Part shown: positions 6,784 through 15,907 of the stretch, piece by piece
How the letters are laid out: the number at the start of each line of letters is the position of its first letter
Numbering within the stretch: position 1 is the first letter of the stretch
Assembly (NCBI GenBank): GCA_035948135.1
Contig: DASZJL010000194.1
Location: forward strand, 19,501-83,500
Length of the DNA: 64,000 bases
Reading direction: 5' to 3'
Source: CADDZP01 sp035948135
GTDB taxonomy: Bacteria; Actinomycetota; Acidimicrobiia; Acidimicrobiales; AC-14
Position numbers and translations under genes: made by a program
The notes under the pieces: generated by a model
The model's database searches: none
What the model saw: the letters and a program-made list of their open reading frames with translations, nothing else
What the model was told of the DNA's origin: nothing

Positions 6784-7002
6784 CGCCACGTCCTCGACCG
6801 TACGGGCGCCGGGCAGCGTGTACAAGGCTCAGTGCCGGTGCGTCCCAAATGGGATGGCGTCGCCGGTCTCTGAACACGCTGTTCAACGTTCCTTGCCGTT
6901 TCCCCCCGCATTCCTTGACGCAACCCCCGTGGCCCCACCAACGATGCGGGTGGTGCAACACCCGTCGGAGTCCGTCCCTCGAGCCGGACGCGTAGGAGCA
7001 TC
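6784..7002. other. Divergent intergenic region
   Basis: 219 bases between the MerR-PAS start (-) and the helix-turn-helix gene (+). It contains the inverted repeat TGAAC-ACGCT-GTTCA at 6871-6885, a possible operator. No RNA gene or further frame is convincing. Confidence 0.4.
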
Positions 7003-7416
7003 ATGGCGACCGCCGTCCGCCCTGTGACGCCCGGCGAGTCCGCGGGCGAGGGCGACGACAAGCTGCTTGCGGCTTTGGTGGAGGCGGTCGGGGTGCTCGA
7101 AGAGGTCGGCCGCGGGTCCGGTCAGATCGCCGCCAAGGCGCAGGCGCTCGTCGCGCAGCGGCGCGAGGGACGCCGGTGGGACGAGATCCTGTGCGCCGAG
7201 GAGGTTCCTCGCTTAACCGCGCTCCTGTCTGACAGCTCCGAGGCCATCGGGCGCGTCAACTCCCGGGTCAGGCGCGCGCAGACCGATGTGCTCTACGAGC
7301 AGGGACTGGCGATGCACCGCATCGGCGAGCTCCTGGGCATCACGCGCCAGCGGGTCGCCGTACTGCTCAACGCGGTGGGGGACGAGAAGGGCAAGGTTGG
7401 CGAGACCCCCCGGTAG
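7003..7416 (+). CDS. Small helix-turn-helix protein
   Basis: A 137-residue, mostly helical protein. The C-terminal part, LAMHRIGELLGITRQRVAVL, reads as a helix-turn-helix like those of sigma-region-4 or MerR-type folds. The N-terminal two thirds are charged helices with no known domain. ATG 7003 follows GTAGGAG closely. It is the first gene before tig, separated by 12 bases, so it may be cotranscribed with the chaperone/protease block. Specific function unknown. Confidence 0.6.
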   Translation: MATAVRPVTPGESAGEGDDKLLAALVEAVGVLEEVGRGSGQIAAKAQALVAQRREGRRWDEILCAEEVPRLTALLSDSSEAIGRVNSRVRRAQTDVLYEQGLAMHRIGELLGITRQRVAVLLNAVGDEKGKVGETPR

Positions 7417-7428
7417 GGTGGTCCGCCG

Positions 7429-8778
7429 ATGCGGTCAAGCGTTGAGCCCCTGGAGGGCAACAAAGTAAAGGTGTCGGTCGAGGTCGACGAGGCCGAGTTC
7501 GACAAGGCCATCGACGCCGCCTTCCGCAAGATCGCCCGCCAGACCCGCATCCCGGGGTTCCGGCCGGGCAAGGCGCCCCGCCGCATCCTCGAGGCCCGTC
7601 TGGGGACCGACGTGGCGCGTGAAGAGGCCCTCCGCGACGCGCTGCCCGACTACTACATCCAGGCGCTCGAGGAGCAGGACGTCGACGCCATCGCCCCGCC
7701 CGAGTTCGAGATCACGTCGGGCCAGGAGTCCGGGCCGGTGCAGTTCGAGGCGGTCGTGGAGGTTCGCCCCCAGGTCTCGGTCGCCGGGTATCAGGGTTTG
7801 CGCGTCACGGTTCCGAGCCCCGAGGTCACCGACGACGAGGTCGCCGGCCAGCTCGATCGGCTGCGCGAGCAGTTCGGCGAGCTACAGACCGTCTCCCGGC
7901 CTGCCCGTGACGGCGACCACGTGCTCATCGATCTCAGCGGGTACCGCCATTCCGAGCAGATCGAAGGCCTCACGGCCGACGACTTCCTCTACGAGCTGGG
8001 GAGCGGGTCGGTGGTTCCCGAGCTCGACGACGAGCTCCGTGGGACCAAGGCCGGCGACATCCTCAAGTTCACGGCGCCAGTGCCGGGCCAGGACGACGAC
8101 GTCGGTTTCCAGGTCCTCGTCAAAGAGGTGAAGGAGAAGCTGCTCCCCGACGTCACCGACGAGTGGGCGAGCGACGCGTCCGAGTTCGACACCGTCGACG
8201 CCTTGCGCGACGACATCCGCACCCGCCTGGGCGCCGTCAAGAAGATGCAGGCCCAGTTGAGCGTGCGCAGTCAGGCGGTCGACGCCCTCGTCGAGCTGGT
8301 CTCCGAGGAGATTCCCGAGCCGTTGATCAACGAAGAGATGCAGCGTCGTCTCCACGAGCTTTCGCACCGTCTCGCGGCCCAGGGCGCCGACCTCGCCCAG
8401 TACCTACAGGCCACCGGGCAGTCGGCCGAGGAGTTCCAGGCAAACCTGCAAGAGGCTGCGTTGACAGCGGTCAAGGCCGACCTCGCCCTGCGGGGGGTGG
8501 CCGACGCTGAGGACCTCGACGCGAGCGACGAAGAGGTCGATGCCGAGATCGAACGGATCGCGCAAGCAACAGGTCAAAAGTCTGCTGCCGTCCGCAAGCA
8601 GCTCGACCGCAATGACCAGCTACCCGCGGTACGCTCGGATATCAGGAAGGGAAAGGCCTTGACGTGGCTGACAGAGCACGTCGAGATCGCCGATGAGGAA
8701 GGCAAGATCATCGATCGTGCGGAGCTCATGAGTCCCACACCCGACACGCCCGCTGAAGAGGAAGCTCCCGCAGAATGA
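7429..8778 (+). CDS. tig: Trigger factor, ribosome-associated chaperone
   Basis: A 449-residue protein that binds the ribosome exit tunnel and folds nascent chains. The N-terminal ribosome-binding domain shows the signature GFRPGKAPRRILEARLG (about residues 44-60). The FKBP-like prolyl isomerase part follows around 160-245 (FLYELGSGSVVPELDDEL), then the helical C-terminal arms. The length is normal for the family. Its stop overlaps clpP by 4 bases, giving the conserved tig-clpP-clpX order. Confidence 0.95.
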   Translation: MRSSVEPLEGNKVKVSVEVDEAEFDKAIDAAFRKIARQTRIPGFRPGKAPRRILEARLGTDVAREEALRDALPDYYIQALEEQDVDAIAPPEFEITSGQESGPVQFEAVVEVRPQVSVAGYQGLRVTVPSPEVTDDEVAGQLDRLREQFGELQTVSRPARDGDHVLIDLSGYRHSEQIEGLTADDFLYELGSGSVVPELDDELRGTKAGDILKFTAPVPGQDDDVGFQVLVKEVKEKLLPDVTDEWASDASEFDTVDALRDDIRTRLGAVKKMQAQLSVRSQAVDALVELVSEEIPEPLINEEMQRRLHELSHRLAAQGADLAQYLQATGQSAEEFQANLQEAALTAVKADLALRGVADAEDLDASDEEVDAEIERIAQATGQKSAAVRKQLDRNDQLPAVRSDIRKGKALTWLTEHVEIADEEGKIIDRAELMSPTPDTPAEEEAPAE

Positions 8779-9401
8779 CGCGCAACTACTCCATGCCGTA
8801 CGTGGTCGAGCAGACCAACCGGGGCGAGCGCACCTACGACATCTTCTCCCGGCTGCTCAAGGAGAGGATCATCTTCCTCGGCACGCCGATCGACGACACT
8901 ATTGCCAACCTGATCATGGCCCAGCTGCTTCATCTGGAGTCCGAGGATCCCGACAAAGACATCAACCTCTACATCAACTCGCCCGGCGGCGACATCACAG
9001 GGTTGTTCGCGATCTACGACACGATGCAGTACATCAAGCCCGACATCATGACGATCTGCATGGGCCAGGCCGCGTCCGCAGCCGCCGTGCTGCTTGGCGC
9101 CGGCACCAAGGGCAAGCGCTTCTCGCTGCCCCACGCCCGCATCCTTCTGCACCAGCCCTACGGCGGCGCGGGCGGGCAGGCGGCCGACATCGAGATCCAG
9201 GCCAAGGAAATCATGCGGCTCCGCGAGCTGCTCGATCGCATCCTGGCGCACCACACCGGTCAGTCCATGGAGAAGGTCAGCAAGGACACCGACCGGGACT
9301 TCATCATGAGCGCCGACGAGGCCAGGGACTACGGCCTCATCGACGAAGTCATCGTGAGCCGCGAGCTGGCACAGGTGCCGCAAGTGGCAGGCGTGAGCTA
9401 A
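8775..9401 (+). CDS. clpP: ATP-dependent Clp protease proteolytic subunit
   Basis: A 208-residue serine protease that forms the tetradecameric chamber fed by ClpX. The catalytic triad by alignment is Ser101 (GQAASAAAVL), His126 (LLHQPYGG) and Asp175 (DTDRDFIMS). ATG 8775 overlaps the tig stop (ATGA). ClpX follows 13 bases later, so the complex is encoded in one operon. Only one clpP copy is seen in the window, although actinobacteria often have a second. Confidence 0.97.
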   Translation: MTRNYSMPYVVEQTNRGERTYDIFSRLLKERIIFLGTPIDDTIANLIMAQLLHLESEDPDKDINLYINSPGGDITGLFAIYDTMQYIKPDIMTICMGQAASAAAVLLGAGTKGKRFSLPHARILLHQPYGGAGGQAADIEIQAKEIMRLRELLDRILAHHTGQSMEKVSKDTDRDFIMSADEARDYGLIDEVIVSRELAQVPQVAGVS

Positions 9402-9414
9402 GGGGGACAGGCGG

Positions 9415-10689
9415 GTGGCGAAGTTCGGAGACGGTGGTGACCTTCTCAAGTGCTCCTTCTGCGGTAAGTCGCAGAAGCAGGTCAAGAAGCTGATCGCCGG
9501 ACCCGGCGTTTACATCTGCGACGAGTGCATCGATCTCTGCAACGAGATCATCGAGGAGGAGCTCTCCGAGACCTCCGAGCTGCGCTTCGACGAGCTGCCC
9601 AAGCCCCGTGAGATCTACGCCTTCCTGAACGACTACGTCATCGGCCAAGAGCAGGCCAAGAAGATCCTCTCGGTCGCGGTCTACAACCACTACAAGCGCG
9701 TGCAGGTCGGTGCGTACACCGACGGCGAGGTCGAGCTGGCCAAGTCGAACATCCTGTTGCTCGGCCCGACCGGCTGCGGCAAGACCCTGCTGGCGCAGAC
9801 ACTCGCTCGCATGCTCAACGTGCCCTTCGCCATCGCAGACGCGACCGCGCTGACCGAAGCGGGTTACGTCGGCGAAGACGTCGAGAACATCCTCCTCAAG
9901 CTCATCCAGGCCGCCGACTACGACGTCAAGAAGGCCGAGACCGGCATCATCTACATCGACGAGATCGACAAGATCGCCCGCAAGAGCGAGAACCCGTCGA
10001 TCACGCGTGACGTGTCGGGCGAGGGTGTGCAGCAGGCGCTCCTGAAGATCCTCGAGGGCACTACTGCTTCAGTGCCGCCGCAGGGCGGCCGCAAGCACCC
10101 CCACCAAGAGTTCATCCAGATCGACACCACCAACATCCTCTTCATCTGCGGCGGCGCCTTCGCCGGCATCGAGAAGATCATCGAGAGCCGCATCGGCCAC
10201 AAGGGCGTCGGCTTCGGCGCCGACATCCGCCGCTCGGAGGAGAAGGACCTCGGGATGATCCTGGGCCAGGTCCTGCCCGAAGACCTGCTGAAGTTCGGTC
10301 TCATCCCCGAGTTCGTCGGTCGCCTCCCGGTCATCGGCGCCGTGTCCAACCTCGACCAGGAGGCGCTGGTGCGCATCCTCGTCGAGCCGAAGAACGCGCT
10401 GGTGAAGCAGTACCGCAAGTTCTTCGAGTTCGACGGCGTCGAGCTCGAGTTCGCGAGTGACGCGCTCGAGGCGGTGGCCGAGCAGGCCCTGCTGCGGGGC
10501 ACCGGCGCCCGCGGCCTGCGCGCCATCCTCGAAGAGGTGCTGCTCAACGTGATGTACGACCTGCCCAGCCGCAGCGACGTGGGCAAGTGCGTCATCGACC
10601 GCAATGTGGTGCTCGAGAAGGTGAACCCCACCCTCGTGCCCCGCTCGGACAAGCCCGAGCAGACCCGCCCCCGCCGCGCCGCCTCGTAG
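9415..10689 (+). CDS. clpX: ClpX unfoldase, AAA+ ATPase of ClpXP
   Basis: A 424-residue unfoldase that recognises substrates and passes them to ClpP. The N-terminal zinc-binding domain has Cys13, Cys16, Cys35 and Cys38. Walker A is GPTGCGKT at 117-124 and Walker B is IIYIDEIDKIA. The ClpP-docking IGF-type loop is probably near GAFAGIEKIIESRIGHKG, and the pore loop is GYVGED. Start is GTG 9415 after a GGGGG site. Full family length. Confidence 0.97.
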   Translation: MAKFGDGGDLLKCSFCGKSQKQVKKLIAGPGVYICDECIDLCNEIIEEELSETSELRFDELPKPREIYAFLNDYVIGQEQAKKILSVAVYNHYKRVQVGAYTDGEVELAKSNILLLGPTGCGKTLLAQTLARMLNVPFAIADATALTEAGYVGEDVENILLKLIQAADYDVKKAETGIIYIDEIDKIARKSENPSITRDVSGEGVQQALLKILEGTTASVPPQGGRKHPHQEFIQIDTTNILFICGGAFAGIEKIIESRIGHKGVGFGADIRRSEEKDLGMILGQVLPEDLLKFGLIPEFVGRLPVIGAVSNLDQEALVRILVEPKNALVKQYRKFFEFDGVELEFASDALEAVAEQALLRGTGARGLRAILEEVLLNVMYDLPSRSDVGKCVIDRNVVLEKVNPTLVPRSDKPEQTRPRRAAS

Positions 10690-10749
10690 TTTCAGCCGAA
10701 CCCCCGGTGGTTAGGCTTCCTCCTACGACGCGCGCGTGAGGAGAGGCGT

Positions 10750-11205
10750 ATGGGCAAGGTGGTCAAGGGAGTACTGATCGGAGGGCTGATCGGCGCGGCA
10801 GTCGCCGGCATGAAATCGCTCCAATCGGATCAGCCGTCGGAGGACGCCGGCAGTGACGTGGCCAGGACCGCGGCCACGGGTGCCGCCGTCGGCGGTGTCC
10901 TGGCGTTGGTCATCGGCCGCCGCCAGAAGAAGAAGCAGGCCAAGAAGCGCCTCAAGTTGGGCGGGGCTCTGACCGCTGCCGGGCTCGCAGAAGCGGCCCG
11001 TGCCGCTCGCCCCGTTATCGAGCAGGCGGCCGAGGTGGCGCGCGACCGGGCGTCGAAGGCGGCCGAGGCGGCCCGTCCCGCGTTCGAGCAGGCCGCCGAC
11101 GTTGCCCGTGATCGAGCGTCCAAGGCGGCAGCCGCGGCCCAAGCCAAGCTCGAGGACGTCGCCAGCAGCAACGGCGACCGCCCGATCCTGGTGCGCCTGG
11201 GCTGA
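10750..11205 (+). CDS. Ala/Lys-rich protein with internal repeat
   Basis: A 151-residue protein with a glycine-rich hydrophobic N terminus (VLIGGLIGAAVAG, possibly membrane-associated), a second hydrophobic segment near 45-58 and a Lys/Arg cluster (RRQKKKQAKKR). The C-terminal part holds two near-identical helical repeats around ARPxxEQAAxVARDRASKAA. ATG 10750 has GAGGAG upstream. It resembles histone-like or YtxH-type stress proteins in composition only, and no family is assigned. It lies between clpX and folC. Confidence 0.6.
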   Translation: MGKVVKGVLIGGLIGAAVAGMKSLQSDQPSEDAGSDVARTAATGAAVGGVLALVIGRRQKKKQAKKRLKLGGALTAAGLAEAARAARPVIEQAAEVARDRASKAAEAARPAFEQAADVARDRASKAAAAAQAKLEDVASSNGDRPILVRLG

Positions 11206-11211
11206 CTCCAC

Positions 11212-11265
11212 CCGTTCTGGGGACACTCCGGGGGGTCATAGCCCCCAGCAGCGTCCCCAGAACGG
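11212..11265. repeat. Long hairpin element, copy 1 (in front of folC)
   Basis: Outer arms CCGTTCTGGGGAC and GTCCCCAGAACGG are perfectly complementary (13 bp). Inside them is a second hairpin, GGGGG-TCATAG-CCCCC. A closely related element occurs at 24155-24212 in front of obgE. Both are followed by GTCG(CTC)GTAGG and a gene start within 20 bases. It could be a bidirectional terminator or an mRNA/promoter element, and there is no T tract. Confidence 0.8.
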
Positions 11266-11284
11266 AGTCGTAGGTTGACGGTCG

Positions 11285-12580
11285 ATGGACCTGGACGGCG
11301 CCCTCGCCTATCTCGACGACCACGTCAACCTGGAGACCGACGCTTCAGCGCGCGCCGCCTCCAAGCGCCTGGACCGCGTGGCTCGCCTGGTCGAGCTGAT
11401 GGGGGAGCCGCAGCGGACCTATCCCGTCGTCCACCTCACGGGCACCAACGGGAAGGGGTCGACGGCGCGCATGCTGACGGCGCTGCTCGTCGCCAAGGGA
11501 CTCTCGGTCGGGACCTACACCAGCCCCCACCTCGAGCGTTTCAACGAGCGCATCGCCTGGAACGGCGAGCCCATCTCCGACGCGGCCTTCGTGGAGATCG
11601 TCGAGACCGTGGCCGCGGTGGAGAGTGTGATGGAGGAACGGGCGACCGTGTTCGAGATCCTCACTGCCGCGGCGTTCCGCTGGTTCGCCGACGTCGCCGT
11701 CGACGTCGCCGTCGTCGAGGTCGGGTTGGGTGGCCGGTGGGACGCCACCAACGTGGCCGATGGGCAGGTGGCGGTCGTCACCAACGTCAGCCTCGACCAC
11801 GCCGAGACCATCGGCCCGACCCTCGCCGACATCGCCACCGAGAAGGCCGGGATCGTGAAGCCGGGCAGCACGCTCGTGCTGGGCGAGACCGACCCGCCGC
11901 TCGCGGCGATCTTCCGCGCCGCCGGTGCAGCAGAGGTGTGGGAGCGCGACGCTGACTTCGGCTGTGAGGCCAACCGCCTTGCCCACGGCGGGCGCCTCCT
12001 CGACCTGCGCACGCCGGGCGCCCGGTACGCCGACGTCTACCTCCCCCTCCACGGCGCCCACCAAGGCGAAAACGCAGCCATCGCCCTGGCCGCAGCTGAG
12101 GCGTTCTTCGGGGTGCCCCTCGACACCGAGGTAGTCGAGGAGGCATTCGCGGGCGTGCGCGTCCCCGGGCGCCTTGAGGTCGTGTCCCATCAGCCCCTCG
12201 TCGTCCTCGACGGCGCCCACAATCCGGCGGGTGCGGCGGCCGCGGCCGAGGCGGTCGGGGAGGCGTTCGGCGGCGCGGCGGGACGAGTGCTCGTCGTCGG
12301 TCTGCTCCAGGGCAAGGATCCGCTGGAGATGCTGGAGGCCATGCAAGCCCGGGGTGGCCGGGCCTTGGTGGCCTGCCCGGCGCCGTCGCCCCGCACGTTG
12401 CCGCCCGCCGACGTGGCCGCCGCGGCGCGGTCGCTGGGCGTCGAAAGCGAAACCGCCGGCTCGGTGCCAGAGGCCCTGGCTCGCGCCCTCGCCATCGCCG
12501 CGCCCGACGACCTGGTGCTCGTGAGCGGCTCGCTGTACGTCGTGGGCGCGGCCCGAGCAGCACTGGGGGCCGCTCGTTAA
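11285..12580 (+). CDS. folC: Folylpolyglutamate synthase / dihydrofolate synthase
   Basis: A 431-residue Mur-ligase-type enzyme that adds glutamate to folates. The ATP loop TGTNGKGST is at residues 52-60. Further family motifs are TYTSPHLERFNERI, VEVGLGGRWDATN, TNVSLDH and VLDGAHNPAG. Start is ATG 11285, 8 bases after a TAGGTT box that may be the -10 of a nearly leaderless transcript. The folate enzyme FolP is encoded far away at 53277. Confidence 0.94.
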   Translation: MDLDGALAYLDDHVNLETDASARAASKRLDRVARLVELMGEPQRTYPVVHLTGTNGKGSTARMLTALLVAKGLSVGTYTSPHLERFNERIAWNGEPISDAAFVEIVETVAAVESVMEERATVFEILTAAAFRWFADVAVDVAVVEVGLGGRWDATNVADGQVAVVTNVSLDHAETIGPTLADIATEKAGIVKPGSTLVLGETDPPLAAIFRAAGAAEVWERDADFGCEANRLAHGGRLLDLRTPGARYADVYLPLHGAHQGENAAIALAAAEAFFGVPLDTEVVEEAFAGVRVPGRLEVVSHQPLVVLDGAHNPAGAAAAAEAVGEAFGGAAGRVLVVGLLQGKDPLEMLEAMQARGGRALVACPAPSPRTLPPADVAAAARSLGVESETAGSVPEALARALAIAAPDDLVLVSGSLYVVGAARAALGAAR

Positions 12581-12610
12581 CCTCAGCCCTCTAACACAAG
12601 GGGGTTCGCA

Positions 12611-12964
12611 ATGGCAGGCGAAAGCAAGGCCGTCGGCAAGGACGAGGTCCGGGAGTTCCCCAAGGGCAAGCTCGAGATGGCGACCGTCGGTGGGACCATG
12701 ATCGGCCGGGCGACGTTCCAGCCGGGGTGGCGGTGGTCCGAGTCGGTGAAGCCCATTGCCGGCACCGACAGCTGCCAGGTGCCGCACCACGGCTATGTCG
12801 TGTCGGGCCGGATCCACATCAAGATGGACGACGGCTCCGAGTTCGAGGCCGGCCAAGGTGAGGCCTACGACATCCCGCCCGGCCACGACGGCTGGGTCGT
12901 GGGCGACGAGGCCTACGTCGGCATCGACTTCAGTCCGGCGATGCAGGACTACGCCAAGAAATAG
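12611..12964 (+). CDS. Cupin-domain protein
   Basis: A 117-residue single-domain beta-barrel. The sequence shows the two cupin motifs in reduced form: SCQVPHHGYVVSGRIHIKMD and EGYDIPPGHDGWVVGDEAYV-type (here GQGEAYDIPPGHDGWV). Two adjacent His residues plus a later His could bind metal. ATG 12611 follows AAGGGGG. It lies between folC and ndk. The substrate cannot be deduced. Confidence 0.78.
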   Translation: MAGESKAVGKDEVREFPKGKLEMATVGGTMIGRATFQPGWRWSESVKPIAGTDSCQVPHHGYVVSGRIHIKMDDGSEFEAGQGEAYDIPPGHDGWVVGDEAYVGIDFSPAMQDYAKK

Positions 12965-12986
12965 GGCTCGCTAGGGTGCGGCGCTC

Positions 12987-13397
12987 ATGAGCGACCGCAC
13001 CCTCGTCATCTGCAAGCCCGACGCCGTCGAGCGTGGTCTCGTCGGCGAGATCGTCTCGCGCCTCGAGCGCAAGCAGCTTCGGATCGTGGCGATGGAGCTG
13101 CGCCAGATCGACGAGTCCGTGGCCGGCCGCCACTACGCGGAGCACGAGGGCAAGCCGTTCTACGGCGATCTGGTGGCGTTCATCACCCGCTCGCCGGCCG
13201 TCGTCATGGTCGTCGAGGGGCCCGAGGAGACCTACAAGGTCGTCCGCACGATGATGGGCGTCACCAACCCGCGGGACGCGGCGCCGGGCACGATCCGGGG
13301 CGACCTGGCCGTCGAGCTCACCGAGAATCTGGTCCACGGCTCCGACTCGCCGGAGTCCGCCACGCGGGAAATCGACATCTTCTTCCCGGGCCGCTGA
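12987..13397 (+). CDS. ndk: Nucleoside diphosphate kinase
   Basis: A 136-residue enzyme that equilibrates nucleoside di- and triphosphates via phospho-histidine. The active His is His117 in NLVHGSDS, and TLVICKPDAVERGLVGEI is the typical N terminus. Also visible is MMGVTNPRDAAPGTIRGD. Start is ATG 12987, with a TAGGGT box 9 bases upstream and no clear Shine-Dalgarno. Full length. Confidence 0.96.
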   Translation: MSDRTLVICKPDAVERGLVGEIVSRLERKQLRIVAMELRQIDESVAGRHYAEHEGKPFYGDLVAFITRSPAVVMVVEGPEETYKVVRTMMGVTNPRDAAPGTIRGDLAVELTENLVHGSDSPESATREIDIFFPGR

Positions 13398-13441
13398 CCA
13401 GGGCTTCTTTGTGCATTCGTGATCGGACTCTGGGCCGCGGG

Positions 13442-13471
13442 TTGTCCGATTCGCCCGTAGCGCCATAGCCT
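13442..13471 (+). promoter_or_regulatory. Candidate promoter of the mre operon
   Basis: TTGTCC (13442-13447), an 18-base spacer and TAGCCT (13466-13471), located 36 bases before the mreB start, which has its own GGGGG ribosome site. Confidence 0.4.
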
Positions 13472-13507
13472 CTTACGGATACCTCCCTAGGGCGGGGGCC
13501 TTTTGGC

Positions 13508-14545
13508 ATGTCCGACAGCTTCTTCTCTTCCCTGCTCGGCCGGGACATGGCCGTCGACCTCGGCACGGCGAACACACTCGTCTATGTCCGGGGCCGCGGC
13601 ATTGTCCTGAACGAACCTTCCGTTGTCGCCGTCAACATCAAGGACGGTCGTCCTCTCGCGGTCGGGCTCGAGGCCAAGCGCATGATCGGGCGCACCCCCG
13701 CCCACATCGTGGCCATCCGTCCACTGAAGGACGGCGTGATCGCCGACTTCGAGATCACCGAGAAGATGCTGCGCTACTTCATCCAGCGCGTCCACCAGCG
13801 CCGGTGGGCCAAGCCGCGCATGGTCATCTGCGTGCCCTCCGGTGTCACTGGGGTCGAGAAGCGAGCCGTCCAGGAGGCGGCCGAGTTCGCCGGGGCCCGC
13901 AAGGACCCCTTCATCGTCGAAGAGCCGATGGCCGCGGCCATCGGCGCCGGGCTGCCGGTCGCCGAGCCCACCGGCAACATGGTGGTCGACATCGGCGGCG
14001 GCACGACCGAGGTCGCTGTCATCTCGCTCGGAGGCATCGTCACCAGCCAGTCGATTCGCATCGGCGGCGACGAGCTCGACGACGCCATCATCCAGCACAT
14101 CAAGAAGGAGTACAGCCTGGCGCTCGGCGAGCGTACGGCTGAGGAGATCAAGATCGCGCTCGGGTCGGCGTGGCCCCTCGAAGAAGAGCTGCACGCCGAG
14201 ATCCGGGGGCGGGACCTGGTCACCGGCCTGCCAAAGACGATCGTGACTTCCACCGAGGAGATCAGGCGGGCCATCGAGGAACCGGTCTCTGCCGTCGTCG
14301 ACGCCGTGAAGGTCACACTCGACAAGACGCCGCCCGAACTTGCGGCGGACATCATGGAGCAGGGCATTGTGCTCACGGGGGGCGGCGCCCTCCTGCACGG
14401 CATCGACGCTCGACTCTCCGCTGAGACCGGCATGCCTATCGTCATTGCCAAGAACCCGCTTCACTCGGTGGTGATGGGGTCCGGTCAATGTTTGGAGGAG
14501 TTCGACGTTCTGCGCCATGTGCTGTTCTCTTCGTCTGACCGCTAG
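13508..14545 (+). CDS. mreB: Rod-shape-determining protein MreB (bacterial actin)
   Basis: A 345-residue actin-like ATPase that forms membrane-bound filaments guiding sidewall peptidoglycan synthesis. The phosphate 1 motif is MAVDLGTANTLVYV, phosphate 2 is MVVDIGGGTTEVAVISLGG and the adenosine motif is GIVLTGGGALLHGID. It heads mreB-mreC-mreD-mrdA-rodA, so the complete elongasome core is encoded together. Its presence implies a rod shape or lateral wall growth. Confidence 0.97.
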   Translation: MSDSFFSSLLGRDMAVDLGTANTLVYVRGRGIVLNEPSVVAVNIKDGRPLAVGLEAKRMIGRTPAHIVAIRPLKDGVIADFEITEKMLRYFIQRVHQRRWAKPRMVICVPSGVTGVEKRAVQEAAEFAGARKDPFIVEEPMAAAIGAGLPVAEPTGNMVVDIGGGTTEVAVISLGGIVTSQSIRIGGDELDDAIIQHIKKEYSLALGERTAEEIKIALGSAWPLEEELHAEIRGRDLVTGLPKTIVTSTEEIRRAIEEPVSAVVDAVKVTLDKTPPELAADIMEQGIVLTGGGALLHGIDARLSAETGMPIVIAKNPLHSVVMGSGQCLEEFDVLRHVLFSSSDR

Positions 14546-14564
14546 AGGGGCCCACAGCTGAGCC

Positions 14565-15410
14565 GTGGCCGTCTATCGGCGTTCGACGCGGCATCGCTTC
14601 CTTCTCATCCTCCTGGTCCTGACCTCCATCACGGTCATCACCGTCGACGTGCGCGGTGGCGGCGGCGGTGCAATGGAGTCGATCCGGCGAGGGGCTCGGG
14701 ATGCTTTCGCGCCCGTGCAGTCGACGGCGGACGACGTCATCAACCCCGTCAGCGACTTTTTCGGCGGGCTGTTCCGCTACGGCCACCTCAAGTCTGAGAA
14801 CGCCCGCCTCCGTCGGCAGCTCGCCGATGCGCGCGGCACGGTCAACGCCTCGACCAATGCCGAGCGCGAGCGCCAGGAGCTCCTGGCGTTGCAAAAGCTG
14901 AGTTTCGCCGGGGACATCCCTGCGGTGGCGGCGCGTGTAGTCGCCACCAGCCCGTCCAACTTCCAGCTCACGGTGGAGATCGACAGGGGGCTCCCAGCCG
15001 GCATTCAGAAAGGAATGCCTGTCGTGACAGGCGCCGGATTGGTCGGCAAGGTGGTCGCTGTGTCTCAGGAGCGGGCGACGATCCTCTTGCTCACCGATCC
15101 ATCGTTCAACGTCGGCATCCGGTTGTCGGCGTCGGGCGACGTGGGAGTGGCGCGGGGGAACGGCACCCGCGAGCCCTTGCCGGTCGACCTGGTCGACGTC
15201 GGTACGAAGGTGACCGGTGGCGAGGTCGTGGTGTCCAGCGGCCTGCAGGGAAGCGCGTTCCCACCCGGCATCCCCATCGGGAAGGTGCGCTCGGCCAAGG
15301 TGCCGCCCGCGTCGCTGCAGCAGGAAGTGACGATCGACCCGCTGGTCGACCTCTCCCGCCTCGACTTCGTCAAGGTGCTGATCTGGACGCCGAAAGAGAC
15401 CACGCCTTGA
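14565..15410 (+). CDS. mreC: Rod-shape-determining protein MreC
   Basis: A 281-residue periplasmic scaffold of the elongasome. There is one N-terminal membrane segment (about residues 11-28), a short coiled coil (about 73-105, LKSENARLRRQLADAR) and then the beta domain with GLVGKVVAVS and LLTDPSFNVGIRL. Start is GTG 14565. It overlaps mreD by 4 bases. It links MreB and MreD to PBP2. Confidence 0.93.
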   Translation: MAVYRRSTRHRFLLILLVLTSITVITVDVRGGGGGAMESIRRGARDAFAPVQSTADDVINPVSDFFGGLFRYGHLKSENARLRRQLADARGTVNASTNAERERQELLALQKLSFAGDIPAVAARVVATSPSNFQLTVEIDRGLPAGIQKGMPVVTGAGLVGKVVAVSQERATILLLTDPSFNVGIRLSASGDVGVARGNGTREPLPVDLVDVGTKVTGGEVVVSSGLQGSAFPPGIPIGKVRSAKVPPASLQQEVTIDPLVDLSRLDFVKVLIWTPKETTP

Positions 15411-15907
15411 GCCAGGCGAGGGCCAAGGTGCCGTTGGTGCTGCTGCTGTTCCTCATCGTTGAGCTGACCGTGCTCGACAGGCTGCGGGTGTTCGGGGCGG
15501 GGCCCGACATCATGCTGCTGCTCGCGGTCGTCGCGGGCATCGTCGGTGGCCCGCGCGTCGGTGCCCTGTTGGGCTTCGCGGCCGGCATCGTCCTCGATCT
15601 GTTCCTGGAGACGCCGATGGGCCTGTCGGCGCTCGTGTTCTGCCTCGTCGGCTATGCCGTGGGCAGCATCCAGGGGGGCGTGCTCCGGGCCGCCTGGTGG
15701 ATACCGATCGTGACGACGTTCGTCGCCTCGGTCGCCGGCGTGCTGTTCTACGCCATGGTCGCCACGGTCGTCGGCCAGCCCCACCTGGTCACGACCCACC
15801 TTTTCGTCGTGGCAACCGTGGTGGGCATCTTCAACGCCCTCGTGGCCCCCTTTGCCCTGCGACTGGTGCGCTGGTCGATCGCCGGCCCCGAAAGGGCTTA
15901 CGTCTGA
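15407..15907 (+). CDS. mreD: Rod-shape-determining membrane protein MreD
   Basis: A 166-residue protein with five or so membrane segments and the family pattern PDIMLLLAVVAGIVGGPRVGALLGFAAG followed by DLFLETPMGLSAL (key residues PD, GPRxGALLGFxxGxxxDL). Start is TTG 15407 within the mreC stop (TTGA). It acts with MreC in the elongation complex. 82 bases follow before mrdA and include the small hairpin GCGCCC-GCA-GGGCGC. Confidence 0.9.
   Translation: MSQARAKVPLVLLLFLIVELTVLDRLRVFGAGPDIMLLLAVVAGIVGGPRVGALLGFAAGIVLDLFLETPMGLSALVFCLVGYAVGSIQGGVLRAAWWIPIVTTFVASVAGVLFYAMVATVVGQPHLVTTHLFVVATVVGIFNALVAPFALRLVRWSIAGPERAYV

Noticed and set aside
6871..6885. LexA (SOS) box
   Set aside because: The repeat is GAAC-N5-GTTC, whereas the actinobacterial SOS box has a four-base spacer, and the neighbouring genes are not SOS-related.
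11345..12886. 513-codon minus-strand frame
   Set aside because: Shadow of folC and the cupin gene, with low-complexity His/Arg/Gly-rich translation and no recognisable family.
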